Source: Bacteriovoracaceae bacterium UBA4096 (GTDB lineage Bacteria; Bdellovibrionota; Bacteriovoracia; Bacteriovoracales; Bacteriovoracaceae). Taken from it: DNA of 56,783 bases. Location: the NCBI GenBank assembly GCA_002381945.1, contig DFXY01000006.1:1-56783 (forward strand), written 5' to 3'. The notes beneath the pieces were generated by a model. It was not told the DNA's origin and did no database searches. It was given only the letters and a program-made list of their open reading frames with translations. The position numbers and the translations under genes are program-made. This document shows positions 8,859-17,605 of the stretch, one piece after another (within the stretch, counting starts at the first letter, position 1; each line of letters opens with the position of its first letter).

Positions 8859-9771
8859 CAGCAACCTTCTTCAACATGTACACGGCTTCATTAAGTGAAT
8901 AAGCACATCCCCGATAGTCAGCTTGGTTTTTCCCAAACAAGCTAAATGAAGTTCCATGATCTGGACTAAAGCGGGGATAAGGTAATCCCAGGGTAATGTT
9001 TGAGCCGATAAAACCCTGCAGGCCTTTAAATACTCCCAGTCCCTGGTCATGAAATAAATACACCAGAAGATCCTGTGAAGATTTCTGCTCCAACATCATT
9101 GTATCACCGGGCAACGGCCCCGAGATATCTAATTTAAACTCAGCTTTTATTCTTTTGACTGCTGCTGTCACTCTTTTATCTTCCTCGCCTATTAAGCCAT
9201 TTTCCCCGGCATGAGGATTAAGACCTGAGACAAGAATTCTCTTGGTAGGCCAACTCCAATGCTGCAAGGTTCTGAGCGCCTGCTTAAGCCTTAAATAAAT
9301 GAGTTCTTCAGTCATTAATTTAGAGAGTTTATTTATTGGCACATGATCGGATAGAAGCAGCACTTGCATTTTAGGTGAAGAGAAAAACATCCCTAACTCT
9401 GGTCTATGATAGAAGGCCCTGAAGTATTCAGTGTGACCTGCAAATCCTGGAAACTGATTCTTGGAAGTTGGTAGTGTAAATAAAACACCCGAACCTTCGC
9501 ATAATTTCATACCCAGTTCCAAAGCAGTAAAGCTTTGAGAATGATTCACTTGATCTAACCATTCCACTTGAATATTAATGCCAGAAATCTCAACCGAGTT
9601 ATTCAGAATTTTGAAGGGAAGTCTCATGTGAGTAAGGGTATCGATGACCGATGTCTTAAATGCTAAGAGTTTTATCAATTGCAAATCAGACTTTCTGATT
9701 AAAATGCACGATTTGAAAAAGACTTCTAACCCAATACCTTTTTCATGGCCCTGGGAGACGTAGACTTTCAT
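8830..9771 (-). CDS. pdxA: 4-hydroxythreonine-4-phosphate dehydrogenase
   Basis: NAD-dependent enzyme of the DXP-dependent vitamin B6 pathway, oxidising 4-phosphohydroxy-L-threonine. At 313 aa it is slightly shorter than E. coli PdxA. Family motifs are GHTE, GLNPHAGENG, the metal-ligand histidine in YLFHDQGL, and NITLGLPYPRFSPDHGTS. The N-terminus is divergent: the usual GDPAGIGPE is replaced by SQGHEKGIGLE, and the usual TAPVNK is TLPTSK. It starts 1 nt after the chaperone gene upstream and overlaps uvrA downstream. pdxH, the last step of the pathway, lies at 52.8 kb. Confidence 0.92.
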   Translation of the reverse strand: MKVYVSQGHEKGIGLEVFFKSCILIRKSDLQLIKLLAFKTSVIDTLTHMRLPFKILNNSVEISGINIQVEWLDQVNHSQSFTALELGMKLCEGSGVLFTLPTSKNQFPGFAGHTEYFRAFYHRPELGMFFSSPKMQVLLLSDHVPINKLSKLMTEELIYLRLKQALRTLQHWSWPTKRILVSGLNPHAGENGLIGEEDKRVTAAVKRIKAEFKLDISGPLPGDTMMLEQKSSQDLLVYLFHDQGLGVFKGLQGFIGSNITLGLPYPRFSPDHGTSFSLFGKNQADYRGCAYSLNEAVYMLKKVADGKNSSHQS

Positions 9772-9772
9772 G

Positions 9773-10699
9773 TTAAAGAAGATTTTTTATGTAGTAATTG
9801 GAGTATTCACGGTCAAACCAGTTGGAACTGACTGATTTACCTTTAACCATGAAAATATCGTTTTGGATTTGATCTTTGAATTTCAAAAAGTCCTGAGATT
9901 CAACCAGATCCTTCTTTTGAACATAAAAGACGTGTAAGTGATTATTGAGGACAATAGACTTTGAAAAAGAGCCTTCAGCGGTATTTTTCAAAATCCCTTT
10001 TAAGTCTTTTGATAGACCGTCTTCATTAAGATTATCTAACTGATTGGTTTCTAGCTCACGATATTCTTCAGGAAGTTTGCCGGTTAATTGATAATCTTTA
10101 AGCACTGCCATGAATTTATTTTCATTTTTATCAATGAGCTTATCCTCGGCGATGTAAAAATCCACCAGATTGTACTTAAAAGACAGAGCATTGTTCGTGC
10201 TATTTCGACGATAGTACTCGTTTTTAATCTCTTGCTCAGTCACAGAAATTAAAGGAGCAATAATTCTTTGAGCGAATATGTTGTATTCCATTGTTTCGCG
10301 AATAACTTCAAAATATTCTTCGTAAGTAAGACCTTTACCTTTAAGGAATGCCAGGAGATCGGCCCGTTTGAGCCCTAGACGATCTTCTGTCATCTTAATA
10401 CGGGATTCAACGGCGTCATCATTAATGACATAGCCTTGGGCATTGATCTTATCTCTGATGATGTATGAACGAATGACGATATCCAGAAGTTCTTTCTGGT
10501 TATATTTTTTCTCACTATAAATCATAGGAGAAATTTCCTGACGGGCAGGAAGAGTTTTATCCATACGTTGAATTTCTGAAAGCGAAATAACGCGCGTGTT
10601 TATAACGGCGACAATTTTATCGAGGAGTTTTTCAGAAGATTTTTTATCCTGAGCTTGGGCAAGACCCAGGCTCAGGCAGATGATTAGAATTAATTTCAC
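9773..10699 (-). CDS. SurA-like periplasmic chaperone without an intact PPIase domain
   Basis: A 308-aa exported protein with signal peptide (LILIICLSLGLAQAQ). The SurA N-terminal type domain begins at DKIVAVINTRVISLSEIQ and continues through DIVIRSYIIRDKINAQGY to about residue 165. The second half has only a faint parvulin-like pattern (KNTAEGSFSKSIVLNNHLHVFYVQKKD), and the catalytic parvulin motifs are absent, so a holdase chaperone role for outer-membrane proteins is more likely than isomerase activity. It sits 12 nt after a genuine parvulin gene, suggesting the pair divides chaperone and isomerase functions. surA is the nearest known name, but I leave the symbol empty because orthology cannot be settled here. 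Confidence 0.75.
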   Translation of the reverse strand: MKLILIICLSLGLAQAQDKKSSEKLLDKIVAVINTRVISLSEIQRMDKTLPARQEISPMIYSEKKYNQKELLDIVIRSYIIRDKINAQGYVINDDAVESRIKMTEDRLGLKRADLLAFLKGKGLTYEEYFEVIRETMEYNIFAQRIIAPLISVTEQEIKNEYYRRNSTNNALSFKYNLVDFYIAEDKLIDKNENKFMAVLKDYQLTGKLPEEYRELETNQLDNLNEDGLSKDLKGILKNTAEGSFSKSIVLNNHLHVFYVQKKDLVESQDFLKFKDQIQNDIFMVKGKSVSSNWFDREYSNYYIKNLL

Positions 10700-10711
10700 T
10701 TACCAACAATA

Positions 10712-11518
10712 TTATAAAAGATTTGGGTTTGTCTTGATTTCCGCACCCTTCGCCAGATTTTTAAAGTAATTTTCGATCATGGCATCTCTTTTAGTGTCGT
10801 AAATGATTTTTTTATAGAGATTCTTGTCAATTTGGTCAAAAGACTTAACGCCTAGAACCTTAATAATATGATAGCCCATCTGAGTTCTGACAGGTTTTGA
10901 GATGAAACCAACTTTTTGCCCCTTGATGGCTTCGAAATATTCAGGAGCTAAGCGTGTTGGAGGTTGAAAACCCAGATCTCCTCCAACGGGTGCGGTAGAA
11001 GTTTGAGAAAATTTATTCGCGTATTTTGCGAAGCTATCAGGCTCTTTTTGTAGGACATTGTAAATTTCTGAGCTTTGCACAAGTGCGGCTTTTACTTCTT
11101 CCGGAGTTGGTTCAGCTCTTAGGCGATAAAGAATATGAGCGGTACGGTACTCTTTATTGTTTTCATAATATTTTTTAACGTCTTCATCAGTAACGTTAAT
11201 CTTCTTAAACTCATTTTCCAGATCTTTAGAGATCTGGGCATGAAAAAGAATGTCTTCTTGTTTTGCAATAACTTCCGGATCTTTATTCGTACCAGTTTTT
11301 TTAGCTTTTTGAATTCCTAATTGGCGATTTACTAAATCCTGAAGGGATACTTCTTTGGTAATTTTTCTCTGACCAACAAATTTCAAATTCTGAAGATGAT
11401 ATTCATCAAACTGTTTTTTAGTAATGGCCTGACCATTTACAGTTGCTACGACTTGATTTTGTGCGATGGCCGGCATGGCCAATGCGAAAGCAATAATTGC
11501 TAAAGAAAGTTTTTTCAT
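10712..11518 (-). CDS. Periplasmic parvulin-type peptidyl-prolyl isomerase
   Basis: A 268-aa exported foldase of the SurA/PpiC/PrsA class. Signal peptide: KKLSLAIIAFALAMPAIA. Next is a SurA-N-like segment (VVATVNGQAITKKQFDEYH). A rotamase domain spans about residues 125-225, shown by YRTAHILYRL, FAKYANKFSQTSTAPVGGDLG and KPVRTQMGYHIIKVL. The ATG at 11518 has an AGGG six bases upstream, better than the ATG two codons earlier. The gene lies between mfd and the SurA-like gene, with only short gaps on both sides, and is probably co-transcribed with them. Confidence 0.88.
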   Translation of the reverse strand: MKKLSLAIIAFALAMPAIAQNQVVATVNGQAITKKQFDEYHLQNLKFVGQRKITKEVSLQDLVNRQLGIQKAKKTGTNKDPEVIAKQEDILFHAQISKDLENEFKKINVTDEDVKKYYENNKEYRTAHILYRLRAEPTPEEVKAALVQSSEIYNVLQKEPDSFAKYANKFSQTSTAPVGGDLGFQPPTRLAPEYFEAIKGQKVGFISKPVRTQMGYHIIKVLGVKSFDQIDKNLYKKIIYDTKRDAMIENYFKNLAKGAEIKTNPNLL

Positions 11519-11559
11519 ACACATCCCTGTGGTTTTGATTCAATCTAATAAAAACGGTA

Positions 11560-14500
11560 TCATACACCCATTTCTGCTGCAATATGTTTCGCAAACTCTA
11601 GAAGTATGTGATGACTCACTGGCTCTTTAAACAGAGCATTGACTGAAGAATCAGGATTAATTTTATAGAACTTGGGCTTATTCATGAAGAAGTTCAACAT
11701 CTTATCTCTTAACTGATGATTCCAGTTGAGTATTTCCTGATCGAAAAATAGCCCAATCTGCGACCCGGAAACTTTGACCAGTCGGATGCCTAGAGGTTGG
11801 AAAATAATTCTAGAACGAAGGATAGAATATAAAGCTTCGAGCTCTTTTGGGGTCATTCCGAAGGCATCACTGAGCTCAGTAACGATTTCTTCTAGCCTGC
11901 CCAGATCATTACAATTGGATAAGCGTTTATAGTATTTGAGCCTCAAAGCATGATCAGGAATATAGCCATTAGGTATATAAGCAGAAAACGGTGCCTGAAT
12001 TTCAATATTTTTAACTGAAACTTTTTGTTCACCTTTAATTTCTTGAATGGCTTCTTGTAAAAGGTCCATATAAAATTCCAGACCAATCGCTTCAATGTGT
12101 CCGGATTGTTCTCCTCCTAAAATATCCCCTGCCCCCCTGATTTCCATATCCGATGAGGCCAGGGCAAAACCTGAACCCATCTCGGCATAAGTTTGTAAGG
12201 CCTGAAGTCTTCGCTGAGCGCTTTCACTTAATATTTTATTTTCGGGAACAATAAAGTAAGCATAAGCCTTTCGATCCGAGCGACCAATACGACCTCTTAA
12301 CTGATGCAGCTGGGCCAGGCCGTAAGTATCGGCACGATCAATGATCATGGTATTGGCATTTGGAATATCAATACCTGATTCGATAATGGTTGTTGCCAGC
12401 AAAATGTCTGATTTATGATCGTAGAAGTCGTTAATTCTTTTTTCGAGTTCACGTTCATTCATCTGACCATGGGTCACACTGATGCGTGCTTTAGGAACTA
12501 ACTTCTTCAGGTAAATCTCATGTTCTTCAATATCGTGAACGCGGTTATGGACATAATAGATTTGCCCTCCCCTGGAAAGTTCTTTCTCTATCGCAGACTT
12601 AAGAGTCAAATCATCTTCTTTTATAATATACGTTTTAATCGCCTGCCGTCTTGGAGGGGCAGTTTGAATTAAGGAAAGATCCCGAATTCCCAAGAAGGAT
12701 AATTGAAGAGTTCTTGGAATCGGAGTGGCCGTCATGGTGAGTACATCCACACCGGTCTTTAAGACTTTAAGTTTTTCTTTGTGGGCGACTCCAAAACGAT
12801 GTTCTTCATCAATAATCAGTAAACCCAGATCATGGAATTCTAATTTGTCAGAAAGAACGGCATGCGTACCAATCAGAATATCAACTTTTCCTTCGGCCAC
12901 TTCTGTCATGACTTCATTTTTTTGTTTGGTGGTTTTAAAGCGTGAAATGAAGTTGATATTAACCGGGAAGTTTTCATAGCGTTTAACAAATGAGTGATAG
13001 TGCTGTAGTGCCAGGACAGTTGTTGGTACCAGGACCACTACTTGCTTTTTATCCAACACAGCTTTCATGGCGGCCCGCATGGCCACCTCAGTTTTACCAA
13101 AGCCCACGTCCCCACAAACTAAACGGTCCATGGGATATTGATTCTGCATATCTTCCAGAACATCCTGTATGGCCTTTTGCTGATCAGGGGTTTCTTCAAA
13201 AGCAAATGAGAGCTCAAATTCTTTGAAAAGATGATCAGGTGGAGAATAAGGAAATCCCCCTCTTAGTTTTCTTTCAGCTTGAAGTTTTAATAAATCGAAG
13301 GCGAGTTTTTTAACAGAGCCTCTGGCCTTCTGTTTTAATTCAGAGAACTTTTTAGATTTGAGAGAAGCAACTTTTAAACCAGACGAAGAGTCGGCGTGCT
13401 TTTGAACCAGGTTTAATTTATAGACCGGGACATATACCTTATCATTGTCCTCATAGAGAATAACCAGATAATCACTCTGTTGATCTCCGGCCTGAATGGT
13501 TTCAAGACCTTTATAAACCCCGATACCGAAATCTCGATGAATGACGTAATCATTGATCTTTAAGGTTGCCAGTTGTTCAGCAAACAAATCTTTGTTGGTT
13601 GCCTTAACTTGTTTGGTTTTTTTCTTTTTGATAGAAAAGAAATCACCTTCAGAGAGGACAAAGATATGCTCGTTCTTATAGTAGAAACCCTCATCTAGTT
13701 TTCCATAAACATATTGAAGTCTGGAACCTAATTCATTTAAACCATTTTCTTCCAACAAAAACTGCAGTTCCTGGCGGGCATTTTCTGATTTATAGTTCAC
13801 GACCAAATGCCCATGAACATTTAATTCTTTACGAAGAATTTTCAGACTACCTTTAATATACTCATATTTATTATCCGGAACATTTCCTGAAATTTGTAGC
13901 TTGGTCTGAAGATAAGATTTTAATTTTTCCAGATTTAAATGAAGCTCTTTATCAAATGGCGTATCCAAATTGACAGCAATGTCTAATTGGTCGATGTAGA
14001 GCTTTTTGAAAGAGGTTTCCGGAAATCTATCCAAATAAAATGATTCAGGACCCGGAATTACAGAGGAACTCTCAACATCCTCAGAAAGATGTTCATAATC
14101 TTCCCGTTGACCGGCAATAAAGTGTTCGAAATTATTTATTCCATTGTCATGATTAATGAAGGTAATTTTGGCATTGCCAGGAAGAAAATCCAGCAGGGTT
14201 TTAGGTGCTTCAAAAAATAGCGGGATATATAAAGGATAGTTTTCAAATAATTGTCCTTCACTTACCCGACTGAACAATTGTTTTCGGGCCTCATATTTAT
14301 TTTTAAAAGCAGGTTGTGCCTGAGGCAGCCGAGATCTTAATCTTCCGGCAAAAGGATCCTTGGTTAAAAAACCCGCGCCCGGAATCAGGCAAACTTCTGA
14401 AAAGACAGTTTCACGAATCGTTTTTTGTGTTTCCAGATCAATGGCAAAAATTTCTTCAATTAAATCGTCAAAGTAGTGAATGCGAATGGGAGGATGAGAA

Positions 14501-15033
14501 ATAGGATAGACATCAAATATTTCCCCACGCCGAGCAAAAGTACCCGGCTCTTCAATTGTGCTAGCAGGAAAATAGCCCATCTCAGTAAGTTTTTTTGCCA
14601 GATCAAACGGAGAAATAATGTCGTCTTTTTTAACAATAAAACTATTTTTTTGAAAAAAATCTTGATCAGGCCCAAGTAACAAACTGGCCTCTAAAGTTGT
14701 GACGATAATCGTTGGGGAATTATTTTGAAGTTTTTGCAAAACTGACCAGCGCGTAAGAAGCGCGCTTTCAGATGTCATGATGGAACTATAAAGGCTATGA
14801 TTGTGCCCCGGGTAAAAAGAAATATTCTTTAGGTGTCTAAGTGAATCAAAAACATCTTCGGCCTCATCTTGATCAGCACATACCAGCAGATGTGTGGAAT
14901 CAAACAGTTGGCCGGAAAAATAACTTCCCGCAAGAAGACACCATTGACTGGGAGAAACTCCCTTTAAAGAAAGCTCTTCTTGGTTTTGTAACCAGTAATG
15001 AATTTTATTTGAGATGGCACTAAACAAGGTCAC
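11560..15033 (-). CDS. mfd: Transcription-repair coupling factor
   Basis: SF2 translocase that removes stalled RNA polymerase and recruits UvrA. About 1157 aa. The N-terminal UvrB-like region includes FPASTIEEPGTFARRGEI. The CarD-like RNA-polymerase-interacting domain contains DYVIHRDFGIGVYKGLE. The RecG-like helicase has Walker A GDVGFGKTE near residue 640, a DEEH box, TATPIPRTL and the helicase C motif QLRGRIGRS. The C-terminal TRCF domain ends the protein. I chose the GTG at 15033 because AGGA lies 6 nt upstream; an in-frame TTG at 15078 is the alternative. It is first in the cluster mfd-parvulin-surA-like-pdxA-uvrA and divergent from nuoA. Confidence 0.96.
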   Translation of the reverse strand: MTLFSAISNKIHYWLQNQEELSLKGVSPSQWCLLAGSYFSGQLFDSTHLLVCADQDEAEDVFDSLRHLKNISFYPGHNHSLYSSIMTSESALLTRWSVLQKLQNNSPTIIVTTLEASLLLGPDQDFFQKNSFIVKKDDIISPFDLAKKLTEMGYFPASTIEEPGTFARRGEIFDVYPISHPPIRIHYFDDLIEEIFAIDLETQKTIRETVFSEVCLIPGAGFLTKDPFAGRLRSRLPQAQPAFKNKYEARKQLFSRVSEGQLFENYPLYIPLFFEAPKTLLDFLPGNAKITFINHDNGINNFEHFIAGQREDYEHLSEDVESSSVIPGPESFYLDRFPETSFKKLYIDQLDIAVNLDTPFDKELHLNLEKLKSYLQTKLQISGNVPDNKYEYIKGSLKILRKELNVHGHLVVNYKSENARQELQFLLEENGLNELGSRLQYVYGKLDEGFYYKNEHIFVLSEGDFFSIKKKKTKQVKATNKDLFAEQLATLKINDYVIHRDFGIGVYKGLETIQAGDQQSDYLVILYEDNDKVYVPVYKLNLVQKHADSSSGLKVASLKSKKFSELKQKARGSVKKLAFDLLKLQAERKLRGGFPYSPPDHLFKEFELSFAFEETPDQQKAIQDVLEDMQNQYPMDRLVCGDVGFGKTEVAMRAAMKAVLDKKQVVVLVPTTVLALQHYHSFVKRYENFPVNINFISRFKTTKQKNEVMTEVAEGKVDILIGTHAVLSDKLEFHDLGLLIIDEEHRFGVAHKEKLKVLKTGVDVLTMTATPIPRTLQLSFLGIRDLSLIQTAPPRRQAIKTYIIKEDDLTLKSAIEKELSRGGQIYYVHNRVHDIEEHEIYLKKLVPKARISVTHGQMNERELEKRINDFYDHKSDILLATTIIESGIDIPNANTMIIDRADTYGLAQLHQLRGRIGRSDRKAYAYFIVPENKILSESAQRRLQALQTYAEMGSGFALASSDMEIRGAGDILGGEQSGHIEAIGLEFYMDLLQEAIQEIKGEQKVSVKNIEIQAPFSAYIPNGYIPDHALRLKYYKRLSNCNDLGRLEEIVTELSDAFGMTPKELEALYSILRSRIIFQPLGIRLVKVSGSQIGLFFDQEILNWNHQLRDKMLNFFMNKPKFYKINPDSSVNALFKEPVSHHILLEFAKHIAAEMGV

Positions 15034-15190
15034 ACTAAATCCTGATGAAAAAAGTTTGTTTTCACTCTGCCTTTGCAAAGGGCCAACTTCGACATTTGCT
15101 GGGTCAATTTAAAATAAGATCTTTCCTAAATTCAACATCTTTTGTATCTTAAAACTACTTTTTTGCGACTTTAATGCAGTGGAGACTTCC

Positions 15191-15607
15191 ATGACACCAG
15201 CTCAGTTTGATGGCTTGATGCCTGTCGTTATTTTTATGGGCCTAGCGGTTCTTTTGTTTGTAGGCGGACATTTCCTTTCGGTTTTGTTGGCCCCAAAAAA
15301 ACCATCCCACCTTAAGTCCACACCTTACGAATGCGGTGAAGAGCCTGTTGGTTCGGCATGGTCGGCATTCAACATACGCTTTTACGTTGTTGGACTAATT
15401 TTTATCATTTTCGATGTGGAATCGGTACTGATGTTTCCAGTGGCTTCAATCTTTAGAGAGATGAACGACATGGGACATGGCGGTTACGCTCTCATCATAC
15501 TCTTAAGTTTTATTTCAGTTTTAATTGAAGGCATCGCTTACTGTTGGAAGAAAGGTGACCTTGATTGGGTGAAATCTTACCAAGTCTCTGCAAAAAACAA
15601 TAAATAA
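15191..15607 (+). CDS. nuoA: NADH-quinone oxidoreductase subunit A
   Basis: Small membrane subunit of complex I, 138 aa with three helices. The conserved loop contains PYECGEEPVGSAWSAFNIRF, with the quinone-site-lining cysteine, followed by FYVVGLIFIIFDVESVLMFP. The ATG at 15191 has GGAG upstream and is preferred to a GTG at 15179. It is the first gene of an operon holding only membrane-arm subunits; nuoB, C, D, E, F, G and I are absent from the window. Confidence 0.95.
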   Translation: MTPAQFDGLMPVVIFMGLAVLLFVGGHFLSVLLAPKKPSHLKSTPYECGEEPVGSAWSAFNIRFYVVGLIFIIFDVESVLMFPVASIFREMNDMGHGGYALIILLSFISVLIEGIAYCWKKGDLDWVKSYQVSAKNNK

Positions 15608-15618
15608 GGCCACGCACC

Positions 15619-16737
15619 ATGAATCAAACTCTTGTTAGCTATCTTTCTCAATATGAGTTTTATGATGTACTTCTAGCTGTTTTTGGTAAAAACGAAGGTT
15701 TATTGGCCTTCACTATTTATCTTCTTGCGGCCCTTGCTATCGTTGGTCTTTGTGCCACTATCGGCGGTTTAGGAACCTATGCAGAAAGAAAAATTTCTGC
15801 GGATTTACAGCAACGTATGGGGCCAAACCGTGTTGGTCCATATGGTCTTCTTCAATTTCTCGCAGATGGCGTGAAGATGATGACAAAAGAAGACATCATG
15901 CCATTTACTGCAGATAAATTTCTTTTCTATCTAGCTCCGATGCTGGCCCTGATTGGGGTTTTTGCGACATTGGCAGTGCTCCCATGGTCTAGTGGTTTCA
16001 TGATGGCCGATCTTAACGTTGGGGTCTTTTATCTTATCGCGATCTCTTCTTTGGTTGGCGTAAGTGTATTTCTTGGCGGATATGCTTCGAACTCAAAATG
16101 GTCAATGCTAGGTGGTATGCGTGGAGCCTCGCAGATTATTTCTTATGAAATTCCTGTAACCATCTCAATTCTTGCCATCACTCTTTTATCTGGTGGCATG
16201 AGTTTCGGAACAATTCTATCTCACCAGCAAGGTACTCCGGTTAACTGGTTCATCTTCCATAATCCTTTTGCTTTCGTCGCATTCTTTGTTTATGCCATTG
16301 GTGCTTTAGCTGAGACCAACCGGGCCCCATTTGATCTTCCAGAAGCTGAATCAGAACTCGTCTCTGGTTATCATACAGAGTATACCGGTATGCGCTTTGG
16401 TTTCTTTGCTCTGGCAGAATACATTGAAGTATTTGTAGTTTGCGGAGTTGGAGCTGCTCTATTCTTAGGCGGCGGTAACCTTCCATTTAATCTTGATATC
16501 GACATCATCCCACTTCAGTTTGCCCAAGTTGTGATCTTCATGACCAAAGCACTTCTTCTTTATTATGTAGTGATCTGGGTCAGATGGACGCTTCCAAGGC
16601 TTCGAGTTGATCAGTTAATGTCTATTTGTTGGAAATATTTAACTCCGATTGCAATCGTAAACCTTATGGGCTGTGCAATCTGGTTAGTTGTCTTCAATGG
16701 AAAATCAATGGCCGATCTGATATTTGGATCCCATTAA
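15619..16737 (+). CDS. nuoH: NADH-quinone oxidoreductase subunit H
   Basis: Membrane subunit that with the peripheral arm forms the quinone chamber of complex I; 372 aa with eight or more helices. Diagnostic motifs are AERKISADLQQRMGPNRVGP and the acidic loop AETNRAPFDLPEAESELVSG followed by YHTEYTGMRFG. It follows nuoA after 11 nt. nuoI, which usually lies between nuoH and nuoJ, is missing here; nuoJ follows directly. Confidence 0.96.
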   Translation: MNQTLVSYLSQYEFYDVLLAVFGKNEGLLAFTIYLLAALAIVGLCATIGGLGTYAERKISADLQQRMGPNRVGPYGLLQFLADGVKMMTKEDIMPFTADKFLFYLAPMLALIGVFATLAVLPWSSGFMMADLNVGVFYLIAISSLVGVSVFLGGYASNSKWSMLGGMRGASQIISYEIPVTISILAITLLSGGMSFGTILSHQQGTPVNWFIFHNPFAFVAFFVYAIGALAETNRAPFDLPEAESELVSGYHTEYTGMRFGFFALAEYIEVFVVCGVGAALFLGGGNLPFNLDIDIIPLQFAQVVIFMTKALLLYYVVIWVRWTLPRLRVDQLMSICWKYLTPIAIVNLMGCAIWLVVFNGKSMADLIFGSH

Positions 16738-16750
16738 TTAAGGATTAGAA

Positions 16751-17287
16751 ATGTTCGTTCAATTACTATTTGCATTGTCTGCCCTTCTAACTGTTGGATG
16801 CGCAATCGCTGTGGCAGTTACTAAAAACATCATGCATTCGTGTATTTTCCTGCTGGGTTCATTACTCGGAATAGCAGGTCTTTACGCTACTCTTGGTGCT
16901 GACTTTGTGGCCGTGACTCAAATCATGGTTTATGTCGGCGGTGTAGTGATTCTGATGCTTTTTGCAGTTATGTTAACCGGTGGAAAAGATTTTGTTTCTC
17001 GGGCGCAAAACCTTCTGGGTCTTGCTCCGGCGATGGGTAACAAATGGACTTATGCCATCGGACTTTTAGTTGGTCTGGTTGTCCTTCTCACAAACGTAAA
17101 ACTAATCATGAATATCTCTAAGGCTTATCCTGCTAAGATTTTTGGCAACGATTTTCCTTCTACTGTTAATCAGATTGGTCACTTATTGATTAAAGAGCAC
17201 GTTTTGGCCTTTGAACTTTCATCAGTTCTTTTATTAGGTGCTCTCGTAGGCGCGGCAATTATCGCTCGTCCAAGAAAGCAAGGATAA
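16751..17287 (+). CDS. nuoJ: NADH-quinone oxidoreductase subunit J
   Basis: Membrane-arm subunit (ND6 equivalent) of complex I; 178 aa, five predicted helices. The family region ADFVAVTQIMVYVGGVVILM, containing the pi-bulge helix, is present. AAGGA 7 nt before the ATG supports the start. It lies 13 nt after nuoH and 3 nt before nuoK. Confidence 0.94.
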   Translation: MFVQLLFALSALLTVGCAIAVAVTKNIMHSCIFLLGSLLGIAGLYATLGADFVAVTQIMVYVGGVVILMLFAVMLTGGKDFVSRAQNLLGLAPAMGNKWTYAIGLLVGLVVLLTNVKLIMNISKAYPAKIFGNDFPSTVNQIGHLLIKEHVLAFELSSVLLLGALVGAAIIARPRKQG

Positions 17288-17290
17288 CTT

Positions 17291-17596
17291 ATGATGAGTC
17301 TCGTTTCTTATTTAATTATATCTCTCATTCTTTTCATCGTGGGTCTTGTGGTCATGATTGCAAGAAAGAATATCATTGCGATACTTCTTGGAATTGAATT
17401 GATCCTGAATGCTGCTGCTTTGAATTTTGTGGCCTACTCCCGGTATGTAACAAATAACCTGGATGGTCACGTTTTTAGTTTATTTATTATTGTTATAGCT
17501 GCGGCAGAATCTGCAATTGGCCTCGCTATCGTGATTCGATTCTTCCAGATAAAAGAAACAATTCACGTTGATGAAGCGACACAGTTAAGAAACTAA
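17291..17596 (+). CDS. nuoK: NADH-quinone oxidoreductase subunit K
   Basis: Antiporter-like small subunit (ND4L equivalent) of complex I; 101 aa with three helices. The proton-channel glutamates appear in AILLGIELILNAAALNF and in the third helix IVIAAAESAIGLAIVI. Two ATG codons in tandem (17291 and 17294) are possible starts. Tightly packed between nuoJ and nuoL. Confidence 0.95.
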   Translation: MMSLVSYLIISLILFIVGLVVMIARKNIIAILLGIELILNAAALNFVAYSRYVTNNLDGHVFSLFIIVIAAAESAIGLAIVIRFFQIKETIHVDEATQLRN

Positions 17597-17605
17597 GGGT
17601 TGGAC

